In this document: positions 45,650 through 56,897 of the stretch, in pieces
Layout of the letters: each line of letters opens with the position of its first letter
Numbering within the stretch: position 1 is the stretch's first letter
Origin: Cephalotus follicularis
Lineage: Eukaryota; Streptophyta; Magnoliopsida; Oxalidales; Cephalotaceae
Direction of reading: 5' to 3'
DNA: 64,000 nucleotides
Assembly (NCBI GenBank): GCA_001972305.1
Contig: BDDD01000314.1
Coordinates: forward strand, 744,001-808,000
Translations under genes and position numbers: made by a program
The notes under the pieces: model-generated
The model's database searches: none
Seen by the model: the letters and a program-made list of their open reading frames with translations, nothing else
What the model was told of the DNA's origin: nothing

Positions 45650-48454
45650 ATACCCTGTATGTCCGTTCGGATATTTTCGGGCTTTTAATCTATTTTGTAT
45701 TGTAGCCTATCTACCTTATGTTGGTTTATGTGGTCTATGCGCTGATTGATACCAGCCTTGACTTTTTGGTGTGTTAGTATGTGTATGTGTATTGGTAAGG
45801 TTTATGTTTATTCTATTTAATTTATTTACAAAACAGTTTTTAATTAATTAACAAAAATCAAATCTTTTATTTCAAATTAAATTCTTTCCTTTTCTCTCTC
45901 TCCTATACCTCACCCGGATCTCTCTCTCATATCTCTATCTCTCCCGCAAATCTCTCCCTCTCTTAACTCCCTCACCCGATTTTCTCCCTCTTTCCCTCAA
46001 TTTCCACTAATTCTTCTCCTCTTTTCCTTATCCCAGCCGAATTGGTCTCTCTTTTCCGTTTAAGTATGCCATTGCCCATTGTTTTCTGCCATTCTCTTCT
46101 CTTTTGCCTGGTTATTGCCGATTTTGCAAACTTGAGGATTCTTTGTGTCTTCGTTCAAGTGTCTTCATCAAAACCAGGTTTGTGTTTCATGATTTAGTTT
46201 GTATATGGCTTTGTTTTGTTATAGACTCCATGGTCAAGCTGTGAATCTGTGCGTTTTTCTACACTTTTCCTATGAATAGTCGTTGTAAGCCTTAAGAATT
46301 CTATGTTCCTTCTGCAGTTTTGTGTCGCCACTATAGGTTGGTTTCCTTCTGTTTTGTTGTGATGGTTTATCTTGTTTTGTTACGATTTCGGTTGCATATC
46401 TATATAGACTGTTGGAAATCAATTTTGATTTCTAGCCATTCTATGAATTGTCATTGTTTATAAGTTAATGGAACAGCCCTTAGGCGTCTACATAAGTTAT
46501 AATATGGCTTTAATAACTTGTAGTTGGTATTTTGGACAAGTAATTTGGCTATCTATATATGTATGCACTTGATTATAGTTATTCCACTCTTTTAAGTGTA
46601 GCTTATGTCAGGAATTTACCTTATGTTGAGTGTTCCATAACTGTTTTAAATACCTCATAGAGTCTCTTTTATGAGTTGCGATCCTCTGGTAATGAGAAAT
46701 CTAGGTTTTGATAGAAAAATGTCATAGGACTGTTAGTTTATTGTGTTCTGTCGCCCAGTACAGTCGGCTATTTCGATGAACAGTCGGCTATTGTGCATTG
46801 TGTAGTCGGTTGTCTCTCTAATCAATCGACCGATATGCCTTGCATAGTCGACTGGACCCCTGTCTCAGTCGACTGGCTGCAGTTCTACTTGGGTAGTCGG
46901 CTGGCCATGTGGTATAGTCGGCTGCCAAGCTTCCAACAGTCGACTGGAGTCCTGCTACTGTCGGCTAGTCAGTACAGGATTTTTTTTTTCAAGTTTCCTT
47001 ATCCGTTTGAATCAGTGTCTGTTTTAAACACCGTTATGATTCTGTTTTGGTGTCCATAGTTGGTTTAAGTACTTATGTGAATGATTTTGTATCTTTTAGA
47101 TTTTTTTCTACGAGGGGCAGTTAGAAATTATCGGTCAATTCGTAAGTTATTCTGTGATCGCATAAGGTACGGATTCTCCTTTCTTGGATTTCTCCATCGG
47201 TTTTGTTGAAATAAATTCGGTTATGTTTTTATTTAGTAAGGATATTTCTCTTCTTGGACATCTGAATTATTTGAAATTAATTTAGTTTTGGTTTTCAATG
47301 AATATGTAAGGATATTCGTTCCTCGTTCGGTCTTATGAACTCTGTTATGCTTCGTATTTTGATGTGTTTCGAAATAAAGTCAGTTTGATATCTTTATGAA
47401 AGTGAATATTTTCTGGCTTTATAATTTAGCTATGATATGTTTACGAAATATTATGCAATCGTCTCTTTATTGTGAAAATAAATGAGTTGATTTCCGATTA
47501 AGAAATTACGTGTTATATGAGATTATATCATTTGATAACGATTTATGGATATGTTTCAGAAAACCTTTTATATGTATTAAATTGATTATGATTAAACCAA
47601 TGTTTTGAAATACATAAGTACTAAGCTTTTTGCACCCACCTATGGGACTACCATAGGCATGTCGTAGGCCTGGCATAGGGACATGAAATTTCCGTAGCGG
47701 TGTGACTAGTCTACGGTGTCCCTCTATGTTTGTGATATCCTTGAGTAGGATTTGTGATAGGGGCATATGGATTGATCCTAGTTATATGATATGATATGTT
47801 ATGAGATTTGATTGTGTAGTGCCGTGCACTTCATTTCTATTTAGCATGTGGACATCGCGAATCCCTTGCTCCTATATGTGTTCCGATATGTGTGATATGT
47901 TATGATGCTCAGTATGGAACATATATTTTGAAAGGTTTGCTTATGTTATGAAAGTTATGGATTTGGTTTATACGAAAATGCTGAAGTGATTAGTAAAGAA
48001 TGTTTAAACTGAATATTGCTTAAGATTTCTATTTTGAATTAACTTTTGAAATCTTACTACTTTTAAAGTATCTTTTACTGTTTTTACATTCTATATCTGT
48101 ACAGAGGTTTGCTCGGCCACGTTTTTGTTTCCATGCGGCAGGTTATAAGGAGCATCGGGGAAATACGTGATGAGAGGTGTCTCCCTTATGTCTGAGGATC
48201 ATCTAGGAAATTGATCATACTATGTTTCTGCTGTCTTATGGTCTTGTTAGAACATGTTTATGAGCAATATGATGGTTTTGAGTTATGACATTTTCGTATA
48301 TGTTTAAGCTTTTAGACTATGTTTAGTTTCAGTTATGCTATCAGTTTATGTTTCAGACCATCATGTTTTAATAAAGTTGAGCTTTAAATTCTGTTATGTT
48401 ATGTTAAGTAATGTTATATGACTTTAAGGACTCCTACCGTTCGGGGGTGTTACA
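45650..48454 (+). repeat. A 3' LTR
   Basis: It is collinear with 5510-8217 and ends GGGGGTGTTACA, followed by ATGGC, the partner of ATAGC at 5505-5509. The exact left edge is uncertain by a few bases. It holds the better-kept copy of the motif array (46758-46975) and a pyrimidine tract (45893-46025). Confidence 0.88.
46758..46975. repeat. CAG-YYRR-CTG array, A 3' LTR
   Basis: Cores begin at 46761, 46781, 46803, 46823, 46845, 46866, 46894, 46915, 46937 and about 46958. All steps but one are 20-22 bp. Middles are TCGG, TCGA and decayed forms. Confidence 0.82.
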
Positions 48455-49342
48455 ATGGCAGCTAGGCCTAGGCATCGACATCTAACACAAAGCGTCGACT
48501 GTTTGTACCGAGGCACGCCTAAGCGTCGCCGGTTAGAAGGAGAGCATCGACGGTTTGGGTAAAACATCGATTGTCACCACAAGGCGTCGACTGGTAGAAG
48601 AAAGCGTTGACACTTGTGTGTCAAGCGTCACCAGACTAACACAACGCATTGACGGATTTTGTGAAGCAGGGGTTCGACGGCAACGTAAAAAACCTAGGTA
48701 AAAATCCATTTCAAAGCTGTGTAATCGTATATTGTACCTGGATTTTCAGTGGCTGGAATGGATTGGAATGGCTTGTAGCAGCACCCCAGTTGCTGTCACG
48801 CCACTACACTCGTTTTCTTGCGTAGCTGGCTTCCTCTAGCTCAGGAGAAGAATCCGTCAAGGAGAGCGCCGCACTTTCTTCTCTAGGGCGACTCGCGTCC
48901 GCTTCTCCCTCTCTTTTCTCTTCTCTTCTTTGGCGCCCGCAGCCTCTTTCTCTTTCTTTTCTCTCTCCCCGACTTTCTCTTCTATTTTCTCCTTTCTTGT
49001 CTCGATTTTTCTCTTCATTTTCTGCACGAGCACACAATGCACATATATATTAAAACAACATCGTTTACTATCTTGTCCATTTCTTCACAATAATGTGTCT
49101 CCCCCTTTAATTATAAGGTCAGGGCTCCCATACGTTATGCAATTTTGGTATCGATTACTCCAAATCGTCCATTTAAGAAATACGATGACAATACAATTAT
49201 TGGGCCTTATAATTGTGGGCATTCCATACTCAATGTCTTTTATTGACTTGGGTCTTTATTGGGCTTTATTGCGGCGATACACTAAACTGCAATTGACAAC
49301 AATTATCCGCTCAATTATTATTATAATATCCGGGGCTTTACA
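48455..49342 (-). repeat. K left (3') LTR, second segment
   Basis: It resumes after A and is collinear with about 52571-53481. It holds a GCGTCGAC array (48472-48655), a long pyrimidine-rich tract (48895-49020), and ends CGGGGCTTTACA before the polypurine complement. Frames over the pyrimidine tract (48804-49466) are low-complexity and not genes. Confidence 0.85.
48472..48655. repeat. GCGTCGAC-type array, K left LTR
   Basis: Cores begin at 48472, 48492, 48523, 48544, 48564, 48584, 48604, 48625 and 48646. Steps are 20-21 bp apart from one of 31. Forms are GCATCGAC, GCGTCGAC, GCGTTGAC and GCGTCACC. The right LTR copy is at 52432-52800, and a further part is at 5385-5495. Confidence 0.83.
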
Positions 49343-49539
49343 TCCTCCCCTCCTTAGAGAACTCTTTTCCCGAGATTTACTTATGATCATAATATGTAAG
49401 GGTACAAGGTCTTCCTTTCACCCTCACACTCCATCTGTTTCCTCTAGCCCGCGATACCATTGTTGATACTCGAATTGCCAAATCTCTCGTTGGTCTTATT
49501 TCGCTATGAATCCAGCCCTAGACCGTAAAATGACCTAGT
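49343..49539 (-). other. K polypurine tract and 3' leader
   Basis: TCCTCCCCTCCTTAG (49343-49357) is the complement of a polypurine tract and directly follows the LTR end. The rest up to the tandem array has no gene. Confidence 0.75.
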
Positions 49540-50553
49540 CCGATAATGATGCAACCCTATTTCATGAAGGTCTTGGTCCGATAATGATGCAATCCCAGTT
49601 CTCGAAGGTCCTGGTCGATAATAATGCTATCCTAGTTTTTGAAGGTCCTGGTCTGATAATGATGCAATCCCAGTTCCCGAAGGTCCTGGTCCGATAATGA
49701 TGCAATCCAAGTTCTCGAAGGTCTTGGTAGATAACAACGCAATCCCAGCTCCCCAAGGTCTTGGTCCGATAATGATGCAATCCCAGTTCCCCAAGGTCCT
49801 GGTTCAATAATGAATGCAATCCCGGTTCCTCGAAAGTCCTGGTTCAATAATGAATGCAATCCAAGTTCCTCGAAGGTCCTGGTTCAATAATGAATGCAAT
49901 CCCAGTTCCTCAAGGGTTCTGGTTCAATAATGAATGCAATCCCAGTTCCTCGAAGGTCCTTATTCAATAATGATGAAATCACAGTTCTCGAAGGTCTTGG
50001 TCGATAACAATGCAATCCCAGTTCCTCGAAGGTCCTGGTTCAATAATGAATGCAATCCCAGTTCCTCAAAGGTCCTGGTTCAATAATCAATGCAATCCTA
50101 GTTATTTGAAGGTCCTGGTTCAATAATGAATGCAATCACAGTTCCTCGAAGGTCCTGGTTCAATAAACAATGCAATACCAATTCCTCAAAGGTCCTGGTT
50201 CAATAATGAATGCAATCCCAGTTCCCGAAGGTCCTGGTTGATAACAATGCAATCCCAGTTCCTTGAAGGTCCTGGTTCAATAATCAATGCAATCCTAGTT
50301 CCTCGAAGGTCCTGGTTCAATAATGAATGCAATCTAGTTCATCGAGGGTCTTGGTTCAATAATCAATGCAGTCCCAGTGCCTTAAAGGTCCTGGTTCAAT
50401 AATGAATGCAATCCCAATTCCCGAAGGTCCTAGTCGATGACAATGCAATCCCAGTTCTTCAAAGGTCCTGGTCGTTAACAATGCAAACTTAGTTCCTCGA
50501 AGGTCCTAGTAGAATAATCAATGCAATCCCAGTTCCTTGAAGGTCCTGGTTCA
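49540..50553. repeat. about 40-bp minisatellite inside K
   Basis: About 26 units have a consensus containing AATGCAATCCCAGTTCCTCG and AAGGTCCTGGTTCAATAATG. Longer units are 40 bp; shorter ones of about 37 bp carry GGTCGATAACAATGC instead. Two unit types alternate irregularly. Long frames on both strands (49562-49859, 50130-50402) result from the repetition and are not genes. Confidence 0.88.
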
Positions 50554-51050
50554 GTATACTTTAAGATCCGATACAATCTGTTAGCCGGTACAGTTCGGTG
50601 ATGGTCTATTCATAATTCACTTCACTACGAAATCTGTCCTTGAAGATCTCTCCTCCTCACTCTGATTTCCATTTCCATTTGTTACTCATTAGGACAGCCT
50701 CTAACTCTTACATCCAATAACATCTCATAAGGATACCATTCATCCATACTATAAAACCACAAGTCTAGGTCAATTGTCTCTAGACAATGAAGAATATTCC
50801 TATTCCTCCATCCTTGGGTCATTAACTTGGATCATCATTTTGGACTTTGTCCCATTAAACAACATGCTGCATAAATAAAATGATCCATCTGTTACTTTAG
50901 TCTTCATTGGCTTATCAATACACAGTGTCATACATCCCCCGTCATTATTCCGCTACTCCAAGTAACTCCAATATAGAACTTTATTCAATGAATCACTTCA
51001 AAATCAAATAACTAAGGATCCAATCCTGGCGTATCCAGAATAGTTCGATC
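50554..51050 (-). other. K internal, 5' untranslated part
   Basis: A non-coding stretch between the minisatellite and the primer site. No domain or frame is recognised. Confidence 0.55.
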
Positions 51051-51060
51051 TCTGATACCA
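51051..51060 (-). other. K primer-binding site (complement)
   Basis: TCTGATACCA, the complement of TGGTATCAGA, lies three bases from the right LTR. Confidence 0.88.
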
Positions 51061-51063
51061 AGT

Positions 51064-53481
51064 TGTCACGCCCCAAACCGCAAGGGAAACCCCCATGGCT
51101 TGACGCGTGAGATACCAACTATTCACTCCATTTTATCATATAAATCATACTCCAAAAAAGTGCTATAAATTTAAAAATTTAAATCAATTAAATGAAATAG
51201 CAGAATATTCAATATCATATCAGTGGAAACATCAATTAATATATCAATCCAGCCTGGATACCCAGTAGAATCATACTCTTAAGATTTCTCAAAAATCGGG
51301 CATGTAGTATCCGTTTATCGGACCTATGCCCACTGTAAAGAAAACACAATTTGTACATAACCACACTCCCGAAGGAGGAATCAATAATAATCATAATAGA
51401 TGGTCCCATCCATGTCCTTTACATCAACACTCATATAAATCTAGCACTGCTACAAGCCGACAGGTGAAATACAGAAATAATACATGTCTCTCATACAACA
51501 TCAGTTCATTTACATTAATCACATTTATACAAAGTAGGTCGGAGGAGATGTAATTCCTTACTCTGCAGTTTAACCTAGCTGGTCACTACTGCGCGTCACC
51601 TGGACCTAAACCTGACTCATTACATTACAATGCAATGAGTCAGTAGCCTATGGCCGTGTCCAATATACATATGTAGTGAAATGTGCAGAGTGAACAGATA
51701 TATCCAATAGAAGATATGCATACATAGCATAAGATATATGAGTAACGTAATTCATATCACTATAAGTCCATATCACAATCCATTATCAATACAATACGAT
51801 CTATATCCATTTACGATCCATATTCATTTACGGTCCATATCCATTTATTATCCATACTAGGAGTTTAGAGGTTGACTAGATATATATACTGTCCCATACC
51901 AGCATATATTAGTTAACCATCCAATCAGGTCAATCGGTCGTTCATTCACTTAGCCACTCAATCAATCATTCATTTGGTCAGTCGCTTAGCCATTACAGCT
52001 CATTCGGTCGATCATTCGGTCATCCGTTCGGTAATTTATTCGGTAGATCATTCGGTTCATTCGGTAGATCAGTAAGTCAATCATTCATTCATTCAGTCCA
52101 TTCGGTCGATCATTTACCCAATAACAGCCCGTTCGATCATTGACTGGTCAATAACGATGCATTCACTCAATCACTTAACAATTTCAGACTTCAAAGCCCT
52201 CATTGTCACTTCACTTGAAGCCTCTCATAGTATTTCAAAAGGTCCGCCTTCTTGAGGTAAGCCTTCTGGTGAGTCTAGGCTGCCTGCCAGCCTCGAGAAT
52301 AGCCTATTCGGTAGTCGAGGCACAGACTTGAGGCTTAAACACTAACCTGGTTTCAATCAGCAACCAAAACGACAACAAAACGGGTAATTTCCATTGAAAC
52401 AGGGCTTTGGGCATCAATTTCTCACTCACAGGGGTCGACTGCTATCGAAGCGTGTCAACTGCCACCCATAAGCGTCCACTGCCACCACAAGGCATCGATG
52501 GATACAAAAAAACATCGACTGTTTTCATCAGGCACTAACAGGTCCCTCTCAATCGTTGACCTCGCTCAACCAAAGCATGGCAACTAGTCTTAGGCGTCGA
52601 CAACTATCACAAAGTGTCAACTATTTGTACCAAGGCATGTCTAAGCGTCGTCGGTTAGAAGGAGAGCATCGACGGTTTGGGTAAAACGTCGACTGTCACC
52701 ATAAGGCATCGACTGGTAGAAGAAAGCGTTGACGCTGGTGTGTCAAGCGTCACCAGACTAACACAACGCGTTGACAGATTGTGTGAAGCAAGGGTTCGAC
52801 GGCAACGTGAAAAACCTAGGTAAAAATCCATTTCAAAGCATGTGTAATCATTTATTGTACTTGGATTTTCAGTGGCTGGAATGGATTGGAATGGCTTGTA
52901 GCAGCGCTCCATTTGCTACCGTGCCACTGCTCTCGTTTTTTTGCGTAGCTGGCTTCGTCAAGCTCAGGAGAAGAATTCGTCAAGGAGAGCGTAGCAGTTT
53001 CTTCTCTGGCGTGACTCGTGCCCGCTTCTCCCTCTCTCTTTTCTCTTCTCTTCTTCGATGCCCGCTGCCTCTTTCTCTTTTCTCCTTTCTCTTTCTTTTC
53101 TCTCTCCCCAACTTTCTCTTCTCTTTTCTCCTTTCTTTTCTCGTGTTTTCTCTTCTTTTTCTACACGAGCACACATTGCACATATATATTAAAACAACAC
53201 TGTTTTCTATCTTGTCCCTTTCTTCACAATAATGTGTCTCCCCCTTTAATTATAAGGTTGGGGCTCCCATATGTTGTGCATTTTTGGTATCAATTACTCC
53301 AAATAGCCCATTTAATAAATACGATGACAATAGAATTATTGGACCTTATAATTGTGGGCATTCCATATGCAATGTCTTTTATTGCCTCGGGTCTTTATTG
53401 GGCTTTATTGCGGCGATACACTAAACTGCAATTGACAACAATTATTCGCACAATTATTATAATAATATTCGGGGCGCTACG
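51064..53481 (-). repeat. K right (5') LTR
   Basis: An uninterrupted LTR of 2.4 kb. It has a CATTCGGT tract (51935-52135), a GCGTCGAC/GTCAAC array (52432-52800) and a pyrimidine tract (53020-53165). It ends GGGGCGCTACG. It is followed by AAGGG, the partner of CAGGG at 3923-3927. Confidence 0.87.
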
Positions 53482-53486
53482 AAGGG

Positions 53487-53671
53487 CATCACAAGTGTAA
53501 TTAGGAAAATATGAAACTACTTCAATTATGTGATAAAACACAATTGATATTGTCGTAATTAATATAAACAAAGTAGTACATGTCCTATACCAGGAATAAG
53601 ATTGTTTATAGACATAGATAGATACAATACGAAAGCCCATCCAATGGCTTTTCGGGTCATCCTATCTAACA
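53487..53671 (-). repeat. H 3' LTR, proximal part (right of K)
   Basis: On the minus strand it starts TGTTAGATAGGATGACCC right after the tract complement AATCTCTCACTTG (53672-53684). This is the usual PPT-LTR junction of copia (GTGAGAGATTG|TTAG). The LTR then continues beyond K at 3927. Confidence 0.75.
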
Positions 53672-53869
53672 ATCTCTCACTTGACCCTCAAGCCATGAAC
53701 TCTTATAGCCTAGACCCATTGTCCCACGATGATGCTCCAAAGCCTTGGTGCCCATTGCCTTGGTCAGTGGATCTGTTGTGTTCTACTCTGAGGAGACCCT
53801 CTCAAGCTGAATATCTCCCCTACCAATAATCTCCCGGATCAAATGATAGTGCCGCTCAATGTGTTTGGA

Positions 53870-54222
53870 TCACTGGTGAGACCGTGGTTCCTTGGTTTGG
53901 GCTACAACCCCATTATTGTCACAGTATATTACAACTGGACAACTAATGGTAGGAACAACTCCTAGTTCAGTGATGAACTTGCGCATCCACGCACCCTCCT
54001 TTGTGGTATCTGAGGCTGCTATGTACTCAGCTTCTGTAGTGGAATTTGCTATAGTCGCTTGCTTTGAACTGCGCCAGCTGACAGCTCCTCCATTAAGAAC
54101 AAAAACATATCCAGAGACAAATTTGTGATCATCAAGATCACTATAAAAAATGGAGTCTGTATAGCCCTCTAATTTTAATTCACTATCCTTTTCATAGATC
54201 AAGAAGATATCTTGAGTCCTTC
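53870..54222 (-). pseudogene. H RNase H region (fossil)
   Basis: The words GYTDSIFYSDLDDHKFVSGY, VFVLNGGAVSWRSSKQATIA, NSTTEAEYIAASDTTKEGAW and VVIYCDNNGVVAQTKEPRSH are copia RNase H in the Angela/BARE style. It removes RNA after first-strand synthesis. Solo LTR I is inserted just upstream in the reading direction. Broken. Confidence 0.88.
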
Positions 54223-54436
54223 TAAGGTGTTGACATTTATATGTTACAATCCTTGTTTTGATGATAACAAAACACCTAACATGTGTGTTTGTTGTGAAGG
54301 AATCATTAACTAAGATTACTTGCTATGTAAGAAAGCTTAGAAATGCGGATCCGTATTTTTGGCATCAACGATTATGTTTTAGGCATTAACGTTCTGGGAA
54401 TGGATACTCGTTCTGGGCTTGAAAAGATGATTCTCA

Positions 54437-54810
54437 TCAATGACATTCACTATCCACGTCAACGTGCTGGGAAATTATGTTTCACGTCAACTCCTTGAGG
54501 AAGATGTCAACGTCAATGGCTTGGACGTCAACGCAGAAAACAAGTGCCGCCAACACCTTGTCTATATACATCAACGCCATATCAAGACATCAATGCAAAT
54601 GGTGCACATTTTGGATAGTGAGTTTGAACGTTAACATGAAGATATTATGGAGTCAACTCAAATGATATAAGCGTCAATGCTATGAATGCGTGTCAACGTG
54701 AATAGAGCTGAACTTGAAAGAAAGCTTGAAGAGTTAACGCAAAGAACCACAGGAGTCAACGCATAAGGGGATAGACGTCAACGCTATTCGTACACGTCAA
54801 CGCCAATGAC
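54437..54810. repeat. CGTCAACG-type array in solo LTR I
   Basis: Cores GTCAAC, GTCAAT and ATCAAC recur. TCAA begins at 54437, 54459, 54487, 54507, 54528 and onward to about 54805, often 20-22 or 28 bp apart. The TCAA form is what a methylated TCGA becomes by C-to-T change on the other strand. Confidence 0.7.
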
Positions 54811-54927
54811 AGCTAAACTCAGAATCTGCAAAATTTGAAGGTGTTAAAATGGTGATCATTCCCTGAATAGCTCCAATGGTTCTCTGATTAGTCCCTAAAC
54901 TCTAGCAACGACTATTTTCTTCTGAAG

Positions 54928-54941
54928 GCTATAAAAAGAGG
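54928..54941 (+). promoter_or_regulatory. TATA box of solo LTR I
   Basis: GCTATAAAAAGAGG lies about 700 bp into the LTR. It matches E's LTR TATA word in kind and position relative to the motif array. Confidence 0.55.
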
Positions 54942-55243
54942 CTTAATCCATGAAGAAATCAATCAAGCAAGAAAGAGTAGGCCTAAACAACAAGGAAAAG
55001 CATTATGGTTTCCTTTTTCAGAGAGTTCTTGTGCTATCTTCAAAGTTTTTATATTTTGATCCTGATAATTGTTATATATCAGCTTTGTTTTAAGTTACAA
55101 AAACACCACAAAAACACTTCATATTCTTTGTGTGTTTTTTTATTGCTACTCTCATTCGTGTTTTAAAATTCAAAAAGAGGTGGTTATTTTCTGCATAACC
55201 AATTCACCCCCCTCTTGGTTGCTTTTATGGACCTATCATAAGG

Positions 55244-56388
55244 TACTTCAAGATTCCATTGACCACCTCCCAGTGCTTCACACCTGGATCAGACTGAAAT
55301 CGGCTCGCCATTTGCAAGGAATGCACGACATCAGGCCTAGTACATAACATGGCATACATGATCGATCCTACTACCGAAGCATAAGGTATCCAACTCATGC
55401 GTGCTCTCTCTTCAGATGTCTGAGGAGACATCTGAAGAGAAGGATGAATTCCTTCACCCAATGGCAATATGGCTCTCTTGGAATTCTGCATGCTAAACCT
55501 TTTCAGTACCTTGCTGATGTACTGGCTTTGGGAAAGCCCAAGCAACCTATTTGATCTATCCCTGAAGATCCTAATACCAAGTATATAGGAGGATTCTCTC
55601 AAATCTTTCATGGAAAAGTTCTTAGTTAGCCATATCTTTGCATATTGCAACATCCCTACATCATTCCCAATGAGTAGGATGTCATCTACATATAGCACTA
55701 AAAAGGTGATACTAGGTCCCTCTTGCTTTCGATAAACACAGGGCTCATCTACATTTTTAATGCACTCAAAAGCTTTGACTACTTCATCAAAACGTAGATT
55801 CTAGCTACATGATGCTTGCTTTCGTCCATAGATGGACCGTTCGAGCTTGCACATCATGTGCGGATGCTTGGCATATGTAAACCCCTCGGGTTGGGACATA
55901 TAAATGTCCTATTCAAGATGTCCATTTAAGAATGCCGTCTTGACATCCATTTGCCATATCTCGTAGTCATAATGAGCGACAATCGCAAGCAAAATCCGAA
56001 TTGATTTGAGCATGACGACCGGTGAGAATGCCTCTGTATAGTCGAGACCATGTCGTTGTCTATACCCTTTCTCCACTAATCGAGCTTTGTATTTCTCGAT
56101 CTTTCCATATGTATTCATCTTCTTCTTGAATACCCATTTGCAGCCAATAGGCACTATGCCTTAGGGTGCTTCAACCAAATTGCAAACCTGGTTAGAGTAC
56201 ATGGAATCCATTTCAGATTTCATGGCTCCTAGCCACGCATCAGATTCAGTGCCCTGCACTACCTCCTGATAGCTGGTGGGCTCGTCATCTTCAATGACGT
56301 TGACCTCATCACTACTATCAATGAGGAAACCATACCTCTCAGGTGCTAATAAGATCTGGGCTAATTTTATCAAAAGAGCTTTGCCCAA
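55244..56388 (-). pseudogene. H reverse transcriptase region (fossil)
   Basis: Reading right to left: YQEVVQGTESDAWLGAMKSE, MPIGCKWVFKKKMNTYGKIE, YKARLVEKGYRQRHGLDYTE, IWQMDVKTAFLNGHLE, then MLYVDDILLIGNDVG with the catalytic YVDD, GLSQSQYISKVLKRFSMQNS and YASVVGSIMYAMLCTRPDV. These are complete landmarks of copia RT, close to Angela/BARE. Broken in several places. Confidence 0.9.
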
Positions 56389-56897
56389 TTGAGGTCCATT
56401 CTCAGCTTACGATCCAATCTCAACTGTGTCTGTTGAAGATCCAACCACCAAGTCCTCCATTTCCTGTGTGGTTTCTACCCGTGGAAACTCCTTGAGTTCC
56501 ACTTGACTCCCATTGTTTCCTTCAAGAAGGTATTCCTTCTCTAGGAACACTGTATTTCATGAAACAAATATTCTTTGTTCTCTAAGATGGTATAAGTAGT
56601 ATCATTTAGTTTCCTTTGGATACCCCACAAACCTGCACTGGTCCAACCGTGCATCCAGCTATTTGTGTCAAGCCTCTTGACATAAGCCGAAAAACTCCAA
56701 ACCTTTAAATGGTTCAGGCTGGAGTGGAGGGTACAGATTTTGAAGGAATTTGATTCAAGATGCATGCTGTTGTTTCTAGGGCATAACCCCAGAGATAGGT
56801 AGGAAGGTCAGTAAAAGACATCATGAATCAAACCAAGTCCCAAGGTTCGATTCCTCCTTTCAGACACACCATTATGCTGTGGTTTTCTAGGAGGTAT
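56389..56897 (-). pseudogene. H integrase end and linker (fossil)
   Basis: Between integrase and RT, pieces such as HLKVWSFSAYVKRLDTNSWM are readable, the usual post-integrase segment (KVWGCxAYVK in relatives). Broken. Confidence 0.7.

Larger units (their letters stand above)
5510..48454 (+). mobile_element. A: Tekay/Del-type chromovirus (Ty3/gypsy)
   Basis: The element has long LTRs (5510-8217 and about 45650-48454), a tRNA-Met-type primer site at 8223, then gag, protease, RT, RNase H, integrase and a C-terminal chromodomain-like segment, all on the plus strand. The order RT-RH-INT-chromodomain and LTRs of about 2.7 kb fit the Tekay (Del) lineage. The flanking 5 bp are ATAGC and ATGGC. B, E and F lie inside it, each bounded by a clean 5-bp target duplication. 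Taking these out leaves about 10.2 kb. LTRs differ by about 6% in the 235 bp I compared. The coding region is broken, by the three insertions and several smaller changes. Confidence 0.88.
3928..53481 (-). mobile_element. K: LARD-like non-coding LTR element
   Basis: Two LTRs of about 2.4 kb start TGTCACGCCCCAAACCGC (3928 and 51064). They enclose only 1.7 kb of internal DNA (49343-51063), which has a polypurine tract complement beside the left LTR and a tRNA-Met primer-site complement (TCTGATACCA, 51051-51060) beside the right LTR. The element therefore runs on the minus strand. There is no gag or pol reading frame; most of the inside is a tandem array of about 40 bp. Flanks CAGGG/AAGGG look like a 5-bp target duplication with one change. 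Element A interrupts the left LTR. Without A, K is about 6.6 kb. LTRs differ by roughly 6% in the first 245 bp compared by eye. It probably depended on proteins of an autonomous gypsy element. Confidence 0.8.
54228..55238 (+). mobile_element. I: solo LTR of a SIRE-like copia element
   Basis: It runs from TGTTGACATTTATATG to GGACCTATCA, is 1011 bp long, and is bounded by a perfect 5-bp duplication TAAGG (54223-54227, 55239-55243). It interrupts H's RT-RNase H region, which resumes on both sides. It has a TTTTGATGATAACAAA word near its start, a TATA box at about 54929-54940 and the AATTCACCCCCCTCTTGG word near its end, all usual in SIRE-like LTRs. There is no internal region, so an element was lost by recombination between its LTRs. 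Confidence 0.9.

Noticed and set aside
48804-49466. Frames of 60-180 codons on both strands (Arg/Glu-rich on minus, Phe/Ser-rich on plus), repeated at 52964-53500
   Set aside because: They are translations of a pyrimidine-rich tract inside K's LTRs, present in both LTRs, with no domain.
49562-50402. Repetitive proteins on both strands in K
   Set aside because: They arise from the 40-bp repeat, with no start context or domain.
49540-50553. Array of regularly repeated units that looks CRISPR-like
   Set aside because: Units are contiguous with no unique spacers, are diverged, and lie between the PPT and PBS of an LTR element. It is a minisatellite.
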